Positions 31,772 to 43,022 of a stretch of DNA of 64,000 nt are shown here, piece after piece; position 1 is the first letter of the stretch, and each line of letters starts with the position of its first letter. Made by a program: the position numbers and the translations under genes. Below the pieces are notes generated by a model. The model worked only from the letters and a program-made list of their open reading frames with translations. It was not told the DNA's origin and made no database searches. Location: NCBI GenBank assembly GCA_963969495.1, contig OZ018333.1, forward strand, positions 18,135,937-18,199,936. The letters are read 5' to 3'. This stretch comes from Ceratothoa steindachneri. Lineage: Eukaryota; Arthropoda; Malacostraca; Isopoda; Cymothoidae.

Positions 31772-32797
31772 TTAAATTTTGGCTAAAAGATTAGATTCTT
31801 CTAAAAATTCAAAAATTCTATTCACACTAAAAAAGACATGAGTCTCAGACAAGATGCCCCGCAGAACCTGTTGGGGGGCCATTTGCCCAGTAATGAAAGG
31901 GGACACTCGGCAAAGATGTGAAGGATGGACAGCTGCACCCCGCACATGATTCATCAAGTGCTCATGAGTGAGGCGGCAATGGCCTATCCTCAGTCGGCAC
32001 AAAATAACCTCCAGTCTACGTGGTCTCATGGGACGTGGCCATGGAATAACTGAAGGTTTTATGGAATGGAGCTTGGTGGGAGGAAGCTCATCTCACATCT
32101 TCTGCCATAAGCCAACCACATATATGGTGATGAGGGGATAGACATCACGAAGTGGGAGTGGGGCTGATGGGAGTGTCCCCAATGATGCCACCTCCTTGGC
32201 CGGAACATCTGCCCTTTCATTATCTGGGATGACCACGTGACTGGGCACCCAGCAAAATGAAATCTTATGAATAGGAGAAAGATAAAAAAGCCACTGCTGG
32301 ATCTTGGAAACCAGCGGATGGCTAGGACCAAAAGCACTCAGTGCCTCCAGAGAACTAAGAGAGTCAGAGAAAATCGTAAGACAACCAGATGGCATAGGAG
32401 CAATAACAAAGAGTGCAACAAGAATCGCAACAAGTTCTGCTGTGAAAACAGAAGCTGCACTTGGTAGGCGAACCAATGCGGTCTGAGATGGGAAGACAGC
32501 AGCAGCTCCAACTCCGTCCGATGACTGGGACCCGTCGGCGAACACAAAGGTGCAAGGCCGATGGTGAGTGGAGTGTTGATCATACATGGTTCTCAAGGCT
32601 ACAGGCAAGAACTGATCCTTGGGCCTACCAGTAAGCCCCTTGCATACCACTACATGTGATATGAGCCATGGGGGAATCTTTGGTAATGAAAACGGAATAA
32701 CAGAAAACTCCCTTAGACGTCCTGTGTGCTCGGCCATGCGCAGAGCAAAGGGGCGAACCAGGGATGGAAATCTATCATATAAGGCTACTGTTCGCAA
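31772..32797 (-). pseudogene. I-like LINE E: RNase H and C-terminal block
   Basis: The RNase H motifs are all present: FVFADGSQSSDGVGAA, SVFTAELVAILVAL, IFSDSLSSLEAL and FCWVPSHVVIPDNERAD. The C-terminal part (31772-32029) carries LCRLRIGHCRLTHEHLM in a second frame. RNase H removes the RNA template after first-strand synthesis. The reading is one open frame for 234 codons (32093-32797), then shifts. Confidence 0.8.
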
Positions 32798-32829
32798 ATT
32801 GAACGTGCAATCATATACTGGCGACCATG

Positions 32830-34260
32830 TTAATTGCTCAAATCTAAAAAGATATTTGAGGTTAGACTTGAGCCTGTGAAAAGGAAGAGGAAGAACACCG
32901 TTCTCTGCATATAGACTTCACACAGGGGAGAACTCGAAGGCTCCAGAAGCCAGGCGCACAGCCTGGTTTCGCACAGTACTTCAAGGATGGACGGCGAGGC
33001 AGAGGAGTACACCTGTGACCCATAGTCCAGCTTTGACTGGACCAATGCTGAATATAAAAGCCACAGGGTGCGTCGATCACTTCCCCAAGAAGTGTGTGAC
33101 AGTAATTTCATTATGTCCATTCTCTTCAGACAAGACCTTTTCAAAGCGTCCAAATGAGGCCTCCAAGAAAGTCTCGAATCAAAGATCACCCCTAGAAATC
33201 TGAAATGGGGCTCAAAAATGACAGGGAAACCATAGAGTGACAAATGGGGAGGGTCCCGTGTCACCGATCTATGATTGTAAAAGTGGACAGCCTTGGTCTT
33301 TATTGTGGAAAAGCGGAAGCCCCTAGAAGAAGCATCATCAGCTATGGTATTTATAAGCCGCTGTAGCTTACGGATGATAAATGCAAGTCTAGGCGATGGA
33401 CATATAAGCGCTAAGTCATCCACATATAGAGTTGAGGAAATCTCAGCTCGGAGATTTGCGATAATGCTATTGATTGCCACAGAGAAGCAAGTGACACTGA
33501 AGACACTTTCCCGTGGCACACCATCAACTTGCTCTACGGGCTCTGATAGGGCATTTCCAACATTTACACCTAGTGTGCGCCACTTGAGGAACCGCTCGAC
33601 AAACCTGGGAAGAAAGCCCCGCAGGTCTTAATCATGGAGTTGCTTAAGGATACCACGCCTCCAAGTGGTAGCATATGCTTTCTCAATATCAAATAAAACA
33701 GCAACTGAATGCTGCCTCTTTGAAAAAGCATCTCTTATATAAGACTCCATTCTAACAAGCAGGTCGATGGTACTCTGTTTTTTTTTCTGAACCCTGATTG
33801 AGAGGGATATAAGATGGTTTGTCTCCAAAAACCAGACGAGTCTTGTATTTATTATCCTCTCAAACAATTTACATGGACAACTAGTAAGAGCAATGGGGCA
33901 GTAATGGGTGGGTTCCGTCCTATCCTTTCCTGGTTTTCGGAAAGGTAAAACTACAGCCTCCCTCCACATAGAAGGGGAGCAGCCCTTAATCCAGATGAAG
34001 TTATAGATGTCTAGCAAATGTGAGAAGAGGGATGGATGCATATTCCTAATCATATCATAGGAAATGCCATCCGATCCGGGTGCAGTAGATCCAGAGTGCT
34101 TCAGTGCATTATGGAGCTCATGGATAGAAAACAGCCGGTTATAAGGCTCATTATCCATGTTAGGCTCCATAAAGTTGATAGGATGCTGTTCCTGTTCGAG
34201 CCTAAAGCGCTGGAATTGGATGGAATAGTTGACTAGGCTTGAAGTATTATCAAACGATCC
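32830..34260 (-). pseudogene. I-like LINE E: reverse transcriptase
   Basis: The N-terminal half (33628-34170) has TAPGSDGISYDMIRNM, WREAVVLPFRKPGKD, PIALTSCPCKLFERI and AVLFDIEKAYATTW. A gap of about 100 bp with a shift follows. The second half (32830-33519) then has STLYVDDLAL (catalytic YVDD), FLGVIFDSRLSW and YSALVQSKLDYGSQVY. The motif around GVPRGSVLS is damaged (PRESVFSVTCF). Confidence 0.78.
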
Positions 34261-34996
34261 TGCTAAAACCTCGGAAATATTGGAAAGTCTCCCAACAGTT
34301 CTCCGGCTTCACCAATGCTGGGAGCTGTAATGCCATTGGATTTCCCCAATAGCTTTTTGACCCTCTTCCAGATTTTGTCTACAGGGGTCTGCCAACATAT
34401 CGATGCGATGTAACCATCCTACGAGGTCTTTTGAGCTCGTTGAAGGGTGCGTCGCCGTGCTGCCCTTGCTCGGCTACAAGCAAGTTTCTTTACGATCGTA
34501 GTGCACCGATGCTAACGTCTGTCAGCCTGTTTACATTCAGTGACAACTCTCGAGCATTCAGCAGATCACTAGGGCAATTGTGGTCGACGAGCAGTTGAGC
34601 CGGAGAGCGGGATAGAGGAATTAGCTGCATGATTGACGTGGGCTAGAAGATCATTAATAGCCACTTCAATATCGTCATGACGGAAGGACCCATCATGGCT
34701 CGAGAGGTGTCTGAACTAAGGCCAGTTTGCTTTTTTTGTATTCCATTTTTTGCTAGGTGGTGGAGGAGGACTACCTGTACATGATGTTATTACAATGGAA
34801 AAGTGATCACTGCTTCGCAAGTCAGGATCCACTGCCGAGTCAAGATCAGCTCTACAGCTTGGTGAACAGAGAAAGTCTACACATGTAAATCTCTTCGTCT
34901 AGATGTGAAATGATGTGTGGTTGCCATCGTTAAGAAAGCAGACATCATTAGTGCCCAGGACAGGACGTGTTTTCGGCGAGCTCTCTTTCCGAATAG
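34261..34996 (-). pseudogene. I-like LINE E: endonuclease end and linker
   Basis: The minus strand reads NDVCFLNDGNHTSFH and DLDSAVDPDLRSSDHFSI with several shifts, the C-terminal half of an APE endonuclease (S-D-H motif), then the linker KVWKRVKKLLGKSNGI near 34340. It ends at 34996, where the CR1-like element has landed. The N-terminal half is at 39383-39820. Confidence 0.65.
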
Positions 34997-35146
34997 AATC
35001 TGTTTAAAATAATCTTTTATCAAAGTATGCCTGGTATTTGTGACCTAATTAAATTAATTCTGGTGAAAAGTTATCCAAGGATTAATTAAATATAACGAGA
35101 TACAATTAGGTATACTTGAAAGTGAAATAAACATTAGTGATCCAAG

Positions 35147-36316
35147 ATGGCCGCCATCGACGCGAATGTAAACAACGAAAACGTAAACAAAGACGGTGAA
35201 AGCATATACTCATGTGGAATTTGCACAAAAAACTGTGCTACAGGAATAAGATGCAGTGATTGTCAAATGTGGTGTCACTACACTTGTACGCAAATCCCTG
35301 ATTACGTCCTCGTTTCACTAGTGAATTCAAATAGGAAATTCACTTGCGAGACCTGCACAGAAAATCACCACAAAAACTACAGGGAACTCAAGGCCCAGGT
35401 GGAAAAGTGCAAAAGGGAGGAACAGGGTGTAAATAAAAGAACTCTCCATCACCTGGCGCCCAAGGGATTGCACCTTATGTTAGGGAATACTTCGGAAGTC
35501 ATCGCCAACCCCCCTAGTCCAAACCCTAATACCCCCCCAGAGACAGATACACCGGCGAATCAGGAAACAGCCACCACTCAGGCTAGTCAGATGGGCTCAC
35601 CAGAGGGCTCAGGCCTAGCCCGACCACCTCAAACTGTGGAAAGGCCCAAAGGACAGAATACCCACCAGGTAAACCTACCAGAGGGACCAGGCATACCCCA
35701 GCCTACCCAAAATGTGCTAAGGCCCAATGTAGAGAACACCAGTGACGAGCCAACCAACCCCCCACTCTTGACTGAGCCCAAGAAACATCAAGAAACCCCT
35801 ATCTGCCGGTACTACAGGAAAGGATCATGCAAGCACGGAAGTCTGGGCAAAGCATGTAACTTCAGACACCCAAAACCCTGCCGCAAGCTCTTGACGGATG
35901 GTACGCACGATGACCGTGGGTGCAAACTGGGAAGAAAATGTCCCCAGTTCCACCCACTGTTGTGCAGAAATTCCATTAGGCACAATATATGTCAGGTCGA
36001 ATCATGTAAATACCTGCATGTCAAAGGAACATGGAAGAAAAAAGAAGTTGAACATGACCAGACAAACTCAGCTACCGGACCAGATAGCACCAGTCGCAGT
36101 CCAGCACCAGAGGTACTACCAGACATGAACACCCCTTTTTTAGAGATGGCGAAAGGGTTACAAACCACAATGGAAACCTTATCCAAAGCCGTAGAGTCGC
36201 AGGGCATGATGCTACTTGCTCTTATGCAAGACAAACACAAGCACTGGCCACCACTTCCGGCACAAATGCCACTCAAACCGATGTTCCCTTGGGCACACAT
36301 CGCCCAAGCCAATTAG
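35147..36316 (+). CDS. CR1-like ORF1 with PHD-like and CCCH zinc fingers
   Basis: The 389-residue frame starts at ATG 35147. Residues 23-75 form a PHD-like finger (CGICTKNCATGIRCSDC, WCHYTCTQIP, then FTCETC). A Pro-rich, low-complexity linker (about 115-210) follows. Residues about 218-295 hold Cys/His clusters of CCCH type (CRYYRKGSCKHG, CNFRH, CKLGRKCPQFH, CQVESCKYLH). PHD-like fingers are known in CR1-group ORF1 proteins, and the CCCH set probably binds element RNA. The stop is 11 bp before the ORF2 ATG. Confidence 0.85.
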   Translation: MAAIDANVNNENVNKDGESIYSCGICTKNCATGIRCSDCQMWCHYTCTQIPDYVLVSLVNSNRKFTCETCTENHHKNYRELKAQVEKCKREEQGVNKRTLHHLAPKGLHLMLGNTSEVIANPPSPNPNTPPETDTPANQETATTQASQMGSPEGSGLARPPQTVERPKGQNTHQVNLPEGPGIPQPTQNVLRPNVENTSDEPTNPPLLTEPKKHQETPICRYYRKGSCKHGSLGKACNFRHPKPCRKLLTDGTHDDRGCKLGRKCPQFHPLLCRNSIRHNICQVESCKYLHVKGTWKKKEVEHDQTNSATGPDSTSRSPAPEVLPDMNTPFLEMAKGLQTTMETLSKAVESQGMMLLALMQDKHKHWPPLPAQMPLKPMFPWAHIAQAN

Positions 36317-36327
36317 AGTCCATCATA

Positions 36328-39300
36328 ATGTGCAATATTCAGGGTCTCTATCCTAAAAGCAACAGGAGCAAAGTTTCCATTTTGGGAGACCTAGCAATAG
36401 AGGAAGATCCAATGTTTATTGCACTGACCGAGACACACCTGACAAAGGATGTGAGAGACTCTGAGATAGCTATAGCCAACTACACTCCTTTTAGAGCTGA
36501 TAGAGAAGAAAGACGTCAGGGTGGTGCAATGATCTATGTCAGAAATGACCTAGCTGCACACACCATGACACTGTTATCCCACTCAAATGGAGTAGTAGAA
36601 CTCATGGCTCTACAAATTACCAGTGTAAATTTAACTATTATTAATTGCTACCGTCCACCCCAATGTAGCCTAACAAGTTTTATAAATGCAATGGATGGCC
36701 TAACCAAAGTTACCGCTGCCACCCCTCCCGCCATGTCGGATATCATATTGTGTGGGGACTTCAACTTTCCCTTTATTAGTTGGCCAGAAGGTAGAACGTG
36801 CGGAGGTACACTAGAAGACCAAGCTCAAGCCCAACTCCTTCTGGAGATTGCCGACAAACTGTTCCTCAACCAACAAATAATGAAGCCAACAAGACAAAGG
36901 AACATTCTCGACCTCTACTTCACCAACAATGAGAACTCTATCAGCAACTACAGGGTAGAGAAATCAATCCTCTCAGACCATAACTTAGTACTAGTCGGCA
37001 CAACTTACAAGAAGAGTAGGACATCCCCGGGACGCATGCCGCTGCCAGAAATGTCTCCTTTTGCATGCTTAAAATTCTTTAGTGAAAAGGTAGACTGGGA
37101 GCAGTTGAGGAAAGAACTCACGGAAATAGACTGGGAAACAGTGCTGCAGGACCCTGACCCTAATAACAAACTGGATGCACTGAAAAGCACGCTACTGGGG
37201 GTGTGCACTACTTATGTCCCAAGAAAAAGTGAGAAAAAAGATCGCAGCCGAACCATCCCCAAAGATAGAAAAATACTTATGAGAAATCGAGCAAATCTCA
37301 ACACCAAACTGAGAAAGAGCAACAATGCAGTCCACAGGCTCGCAATCAGTGCAAAGATAGTGGACATAGAACAAAGGATCAAACAATCACACGAGAGCCA
37401 GAGGAAGAATGAGGAATACCAGGCAATAGAAAATATAAAGCGTAACCCAAAATTCTTCTTCAGCTACTGTAAGAAATTCTCCAAGACCAGATCTCAGATT
37501 GGGCCTTTAGTGAATGAACAAGGAATCACTACTGATGACCCGAGAGATACCTGCAAGCCGCTAGCAAGCCAATATAATAATGTGTTCAGCACACCAAGGG
37601 CGCAAGCAGTTATCCATGACCCCACAACTTTCTTCACTGATGGGACAACCAATCAGAACCTTCTCACATATATTCAGGTCACGATTGAAGACATCGCCAA
37701 AGCAATAAAGGAGTTAAGGACAAACTCCGCTGCTGGACCGGATGGCATTCCTGCAATCCTACTTCGGAATTGCAGTGAAGTCCTAGCAGTCCCGATCCAC
37801 ATGCTCTGGAAATCCTCCTGGGACACAGGCACTATCCCAGCACTACTCAAGGAAGCCATAATAAGTCCAATATTTAAAGGAGGAGACAGGACTCTGCCGA
37901 AAAACTATCGACCAGTTGCCCTCACATCCCACATTATCAAGGTTATCGAGAAGTGTGTAAGGGACAAACTCATCGCACATCTCGAGATGAACTACCTTAT
38001 AAAAGAGAGTCAGCACGGATTTCGAAAAGGTAGATCCTGTCTCTCAAATCTACTGACGCACCACGACTGGCTGCTAAAGAACCTATCGGAGGGGAGGAAT
38101 GTTGACGTAGTATTCCTGGACTTCGCCAAAGCCTTCGACATGGTCGACCATGGAGTTCTACTTCATAAAGCAAGGGACCTAGGCATTGCGGGCAAGCTAG
38201 GAATGTGGCTTCATAACTTTCTGTCAGGCCGCACCCAAACAGTCGCAGTGGATGGCCATAGGTCAAACAAAATTAAAGTTAAAAGTGGGGTCCCACAAGG
38301 TTCGGTCCTTGGCCCACTCCTATTCATAATTCATATGAACAACATGAGTAGGAGTGTGGACTCAACCCTCCTATTCTTTTCCGATGACACCCATATCAGT
38401 CGTGCAGTAATGGAGAAGGAGGACGTGTGCCACCTACAAGACGACCTCAATGCTGTATATGCCTGGGCTTCCGATTGCAATATGCTATTCAACGAAGATA
38501 AGTTCGAGATGATGAGATATGGCACAAACCAAGCATTGAAAAACACTACCGACCTCTACACGGAGAGAGGCTTGCGGATCACGCCAAAACCGCACGTAAA
38601 ATGTCTGGGGGTTCATCTAGGGGAGGACGCCACTTTCCAGCACCATATCACGGAGACCATTAAAAAGGCTCGGGGGATGGCTGGCTGGGTACTGCGAACT
38701 TTCACCTCAAGAGACCCAGAGATAATGCTAACCCTTTGGAAGGCGCTAATCCAACCCATCATGGACTATTGTAGCCAACTCTGGTCCCCACACAAACGAG
38801 GAGACATCCAGAGGCTTGAGGCTGTCCAAAGGTACTATACCAGGCACATTAGAGGGATGAAGGACCTCAACTACTGGGACCGACTGAAAACACTAGGTCC
38901 CTACTCCCAGCAAAGAAGGAGGGAGAGGTATAGGGTCATCTACACATGGAAAATCCTGGAGGGACTAGTTCCTGACCCTACACCCTCAAAAATCAAGCCA
39001 TACTTCAGTGAGAGGCATGGGCGCAAGTGTGAAAGACAGACAATCCCACCAAGAGCTCCAGAGAGGGTCAAGACCTTACTTGCATCCAGCCTGGGGTATG
39101 AAGGACCAAAAACCTTCAATGCTCTCCCAAAAGAAGTGAGAGGGAGGACCAATTGCCCGGTGGACAGCTTCAAAAGCGCACTGGACAAGTTTCTGAGGAT
39201 GGTGCCGGATGAGCCATCAGTGCCAGGGTATACCACCATCAGAAGGGCCCCCTCCAACACCATAACAGACCAACTGCTGGACCTCGTGAGAAGGGACAGT

Positions 39301-39336
39301 AAGACTGGCACTAGCGGTAGATCACTACGGCTATGA
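36328..39336 (+). CDS. CR1-like ORF2: APE endonuclease and reverse transcriptase
   Basis: About 1,000 codons are uninterrupted. I chose ATG 36328 because it follows the ORF1 stop and begins just before the endonuclease (CNIQGLYPK). Endonuclease motifs are ALTETHL, YRPPQ, ILCGDFNFPFISW and SDHNLV. RT has AAGPDGIPAILL, NYRPVALTS, VVFLDFAKAFDMVDH, GVPQGSVLGPLLF and LLFFSDDTHIS, where the usual YADD or FADD reads FSDD. No RNase H follows. The C-terminus (QRRRERYRVIYTWKILEGL) is the CR1-type tail. The intact length suggests a recently mobile copy. Confidence 0.92.
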   Translation: MCNIQGLYPKSNRSKVSILGDLAIEEDPMFIALTETHLTKDVRDSEIAIANYTPFRADREERRQGGAMIYVRNDLAAHTMTLLSHSNGVVELMALQITSVNLTIINCYRPPQCSLTSFINAMDGLTKVTAATPPAMSDIILCGDFNFPFISWPEGRTCGGTLEDQAQAQLLLEIADKLFLNQQIMKPTRQRNILDLYFTNNENSISNYRVEKSILSDHNLVLVGTTYKKSRTSPGRMPLPEMSPFACLKFFSEKVDWEQLRKELTEIDWETVLQDPDPNNKLDALKSTLLGVCTTYVPRKSEKKDRSRTIPKDRKILMRNRANLNTKLRKSNNAVHRLAISAKIVDIEQRIKQSHESQRKNEEYQAIENIKRNPKFFFSYCKKFSKTRSQIGPLVNEQGITTDDPRDTCKPLASQYNNVFSTPRAQAVIHDPTTFFTDGTTNQNLLTYIQVTIEDIAKAIKELRTNSAAGPDGIPAILLRNCSEVLAVPIHMLWKSSWDTGTIPALLKEAIISPIFKGGDRTLPKNYRPVALTSHIIKVIEKCVRDKLIAHLEMNYLIKESQHGFRKGRSCLSNLLTHHDWLLKNLSEGRNVDVVFLDFAKAFDMVDHGVLLHKARDLGIAGKLGMWLHNFLSGRTQTVAVDGHRSNKIKVKSGVPQGSVLGPLLFIIHMNNMSRSVDSTLLFFSDDTHISRAVMEKEDVCHLQDDLNAVYAWASDCNMLFNEDKFEMMRYGTNQALKNTTDLYTERGLRITPKPHVKCLGVHLGEDATFQHHITETIKKARGMAGWVLRTFTSRDPEIMLTLWKALIQPIMDYCSQLWSPHKRGDIQRLEAVQRYYTRHIRGMKDLNYWDRLKTLGPYSQQRRRERYRVIYTWKILEGLVPDPTPSKIKPYFSERHGRKCERQTIPPRAPERVKTLLASSLGYEGPKTFNALPKEVRGRTNCPVDSFKSALDKFLRMVPDEPSVPGYTTIRRAPSNTITDQLLDLVRRDSKTGTSGRSLRL

Positions 39337-39382
39337 GGACGGACCTCAAAACTTCTCCAAGTAAACCAAGTAAGTAAGTAAA

Positions 39383-39820
39383 TCATATTTCCTCTAGGGT
39401 TGTTATCATGGTCCCCCAAAGGGAGTGTCGAGCATTAAAGTCGCCAATCAATAAAAAGGGAGGAGGGAGTTGAGAAATTGAATTAGTTAACTTTGTAACT
39501 AAAACAGCTGTATCTCTTTCATCGCCATGAAAAAGATACAGCGAACAGACCGAATAATGGCGACTGGAAAACAGGCGGACAGCAACCGCATGCAGGTCTG
39601 TGTTAAGAGAGAGCTGGATGTGGGGAACTTTGTTGTTAACAAATACAGCAGAACCATGAATTGGTTCTCCAGGGTTCTTATAATATCCCACAAAACCCGA
39701 AATGTTGGGTACTCTGCGAGTACCCAAGCAAGTCTCTTGTAAAGCAATACAATCAGGATTGTAATCCTTAAGCAGGAGCTTGAACTCTTCCCATTTATGG
39801 ATGAGACCTTGGAGGTTCAA
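39383..39820 (-). pseudogene. I-like LINE E: endonuclease N-terminal half
   Basis: The frame has the APE start MNLQGLIHKWEEFKLLL, DCIALQETCLG, GSAVFVNNKVPH, LYLFHGDE and LLIGDFNARHSLWGT. It ends at the insertion point of the CR1-like LINE and continues at 34996. It begins 20 bp after the ORF1 end on the same strand. Confidence 0.8.
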
Positions 39821-39839
39821 TGAATAATTGGAAACATTG

Positions 39840-41510
39840 TTACCGTTTAAGCATAACGGTAGATTTCTTCCTACCCTTAGGGGTAAGAGATTTTGGATTT
39901 GAACTACCAGGGGAAGTAGTTCGTGTCATACTAGCCTTAGGCTTGGAGTATGACAAAGGAGGCATAGGGAGCTTGAGTTTTGCCTTTGGTTTTTCTTTAA
40001 GAGGTGGCGCATCAGATTTTGATAAGTGGCTGTAAGAGAGAACTGTCTTCACTGGAGAAGAAGAGATGGAACCAACTACAGGGGTGAGTTCAGGTGTCGA
40101 GTGAACAGACGATGTTGACAAAGCTGGTGGTATTGGTTGGGATAGTAGAGGCGATGGTGGTGGCGAGGACATCGGCAAAAGTTGTGAATTTGATGCTGAT
40201 AGAGAAGGATGTGGAGTCAGTTTTTGAGATTCCTCCTCAGATGACGGGGTAACATCCACAACAGCTGGCTCCTGGAAAGGAGGAAAGGTTGGTTCCTTCT
40301 CATTCAGGGATCAAAGGAATTCCAAAGCAGTATCAACAAGGGGGGGGGGAGTGATAACTCGCTTTGGAGTTGAAGAAGAGCTTGGTCCTTTAGGGGCAGG
40401 GTGAATGTCCAGAGGTGGAATGGATACCACCTGAGGACCAACATGATCAACATCCACATGTTCTGGAGCGGTAGCAAGGTGCTTAACCACCCTTGGGAAA
40501 CCATGAGAGGATGGAAGGTTCCTCTTCTTGTTGGTAACCTCAGAAGCACTGTTAGGTGTTGACCAAGAGTGTTCACCCACGAGGAGATGTACGTTTAGGA
40601 CGGGGAGGAATTTTTACCTGGCCAGGCACAGGAGAACCAGTAGGAGGTCTCTGGCTTCTCCCTTTCTTTGGCCTGGTAGAACGCAAAACATCAGAAAAGC
40701 TCACACCAGGTTGGACATACATCTCCTTTACTCTTCTTCTGGCATTTTAAAACTGACCCTGTTCTTGTTTCTAATGGCAATGACTTCCCTCTCATAGAGA
40801 AAGAAAGTGTATTGCTGTGATGTTGTAGGGTGTTCTCTACCACAGTTAGGGCAGCAGGGCTGTTGAGAACAGGGCGTACCGTGATAATCCGATCCACAAT
40901 TCACTCACAACCTTGCCTGTTTACAAAAGTTGCTTACATGGCCAAAGCGTTGGCAATGGAAGCAGCGTCGTGGGTTTTCAACGTAAGGCTTGACTGGGAT
41001 GTTAAGATAGCCAGCCTTAACGTACTTGGGCGGTTCCAATCTGTTGAAGGTCAGGATTATAGTGGCGGTAGGTAACCTAGCGCCATTCACAAACCTGGAA
41101 ATGCGGTGGGCACTTACAACCTTCTGATTGGTAAGTTTTGATACCAGCCTGTCAACATCGTAATCTATTAACTCTTCCGATTGGATAACACCTTTACTGG
41201 TGTTAAATGCCGGGTGCGAAGCAGAGGACATGTCTACAGAAGCTAAAGACTGAAGGGTCTTAATCCGCTGATGCTGCTCGCTTGATTTCGCCTCGACTAT
41301 CAATGCGCCATCATTACGTGGCCACATTTGGGCAGTTTCGCCACATTTCTCAACAAAATCCTCGTAGACATTGAAGATGTCAGCCTTACTAAGAGGACTA
41401 TCGTTCGTTTTCAAGAATAAAAATCGGTCGTAATCCAACTCAGGGTCGACTTCGGACCCAAAAGAATCCAAGCGTCTACCGTCAAGGTCCAAGGCACAAT
41501 GACAGTTGTT
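39840..41510 (-). pseudogene. I-like LINE E: ORF1 with zinc knuckle
   Basis: The N-terminal part (40905-41510) contains an RNA-binding-like fold (RLVSKLTNQKVVSAHRISRF, ATIILTFNRLEPPKYV) followed by a CCHC knuckle CFHCQRFGHVSNFC. The frame then breaks near 40900, and the Pro/Ser/Lys-rich tail (39840-40259) appears in another frame. No ATG precedes the start, so the 5' end is probably truncated. It coats element RNA in this family. Confidence 0.7.
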
Positions 41511-41539
41511 TGTTAAATTTACCCATATAAGTATATATT

Positions 41540-41832
41540 TTATTTTAGGCTGTCCCTGGAGCCGAGGGCATGCACCAAATCGTCATCGTGAGTACAAAGA
41601 GCGCCCATACAGCCCAGACAGGGTAATCTGCCCCCGACTCCCACAGTCGTTTTAAAAACAGCGGAGCCGCCTAACGGAGATTCTCTGGATTGCGGTGCTA
41701 AGACCTCCCAGAAACAAAATGACGACCCGGGCAACTAAACGTCCTCTAAGGCACGGCCCTGCAGACGATGCCCCCCCAGTGGGGGCAGCCTTCGACCTGT
41801 ACAGAGGTAAAAATAAGAAAAGAAGGATAAGA
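41540..41832 (-). other. Unassigned sequence upstream of I-like ORF1
   Basis: A short minus-strand frame (41540-41734) with a Gly/Ser-rich peptide lies here. It may be the 5' leader of the I-like LINE. No motif is recognised. Confidence 0.3.
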
Positions 41833-41910
41833 GGCTAAGCTGTGGCCGGACGGGGCGCTGAGTCCCATCAGCACGGCGGCCAGGAAGGCAAATAACTGCG
41901 CCGCTTACGG
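41833..41910 (-). repeat. 78-bp GC-rich unit, copy 1
   Basis: The block from GGCTAAGCTGTGGCCGGACG to CGCCGCTTACGG recurs at 41966-42043 (same orientation, 133 bp offset) and inverted at 44392-44469. In the third copy it follows the C-terminal remnant of a plus-strand LINE, so it may be the 3' end of that family. Confidence 0.7.
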
Positions 41911-41965
41911 AGAAGAGAATTGGTACAGAAGACGAGATAGGGGTTAGCGGAAGAAGAAAATGAAT

Positions 41966-42043
41966 GCCAAGCTGGGGCCGGACGGGGCGCTAAGTCCTGT
42001 CAGCACTGCGGCTAGGAAGGCAAATCGCCGCGCCCCTTACGGG
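41966..42043 (-). repeat. 78-bp GC-rich unit, copy 2
   Basis: Second copy of the unit at 41833-41910, with about ten differences. The pair probably reflects two truncated insertions of one LINE 3' end or a tandem duplication. Confidence 0.7.
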
Positions 42044-42129
42044 GGTTCGGAGACCGGATTGTGATTTAAAGCGCCCTAAGTGCTCTCAGGGCATTATAAT
42101 CTCCACACTTCTTGGTTTGAGTTATCCCT

Positions 42130-42620
42130 GATGCCACAGTTGCCGCGAGCAGGGTGGATGTCGAGATTATATTCTGTTGGGTTAATGGACATGTGAGAAT
42201 TGCACGGAATGAGGGCACCAGAGAGTCCGCGAGGACAGTGAGACCACACCAGCGTTTCCATCTTCCTCACAATGACTACATTTCAGGAATAAAGTCAGCT
42301 GTCTGGGCTACCTGGCAAATGAGATGGGAGACGGCCGATGAGAACTTAAAGTTATATGCCATCTCGTCTTGAGTCTGCCCGTGGACCTACCCTCAAATGC
42401 CTTGGCGGCTTCAGGTGGCTTTCTGCCTTCTTCGAAATGTGAATCTTTGTGGGACCCACCGCCATTTGATGGGGCGCTCCCTTACATCTTGACTGCAACG
42501 ACTGCGTTGTCCCCCAGACTGTTCGGCACATTTTTGTTGAACGTTCAGGTCTGGGTGATCTTTGCACACGATGCCTGTCCCCAGGGATGGATTTAAGTAT
42601 GGGCAATATGGGAAGCCACC
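42130..42620 (+). pseudogene. I-like LINE (copy F): RNase H end and C-terminus
   Basis: The start reads VEIIFCWVNGHVRIARNEG, the last RNase H motif, with a changed Pro/Gly position. After a spacer (WATWQMRWETADENLKLY) a shifted frame gives HRHLMG and VRHIFVER, the C-terminal block seen in the other I-like remnants. It is truncated at its 5' end. Confidence 0.6.
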
Positions 42621-43022
42621 CAGGCCGGCATGGATTGCCAGGGAAGGAAATTGACGAGGGAGGGGGAGCGACAACCCAGTACTGAGGGCGGCTCTCCTTT
42701 TCCTATCCTTGTTAGTTTATTTTTGTTATTTATGGTTGTTATTGTATATAATTTGTTTGCCTATTTAGTATTTATAAATATATTTTTGTTGTTACACTTA
42801 TAGAAAATGTTAATTGTGTGTTAGTATTCCAAATAGAGGAAAAATAGTAATAAACAAACAGCTCAAGCCCAAACTGTTCAAGAGGGGCATCAAAGGGGCT
42901 GTTTCGCCCAAGGCGCCATACCTGCAAGAACCTCCACTGCCTGTACCGGTACGTGGACGAGCATTACTACTGGCCTTTTTGGAGGAGTCTGGCCTCCTCC
43001 ATTTTATCTGACTCTCTTTGGT

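Larger units (their letters stand above)
35001..39380 (+). mobile_element. CR1-like LINE, apparently full length with open frames
   Basis: The 4,380-bp unit has a short 5' leader (35001-35146), two open frames and an AAGT-type tail (AAGTAAGTAAGTAA at 39369-39382). AATC lies on both sides (34997-35000 and 39381-39384), a possible 4-bp target duplication. The host I-like LINE reads on both flanks in the opposite direction. Open frames over 4.1 kb imply recent activity. Confidence 0.85.
31441..41830 (-). mobile_element. I-like LINE (copy E) split by a CR1-like LINE
   Basis: On the minus strand ORF1 (39840-41510), the endonuclease (39383-39820, then 34261-34996), the RT (32830-34260) and RNase H (31772-32797) lie in the expected order, with a presumed 3' untranslated region to about 31441. 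The plus-strand element at 35001-39380 interrupts the endonuclease. Without it the LINE is about 6 kb. Each part has frameshifts or stops, so it is inactive. Confidence 0.75.

Noticed and set aside
36005..36312. Minus-strand frame opposite CR1-like ORF1
   Set aside because: The plus strand has intact zinc fingers and an uninterrupted frame.
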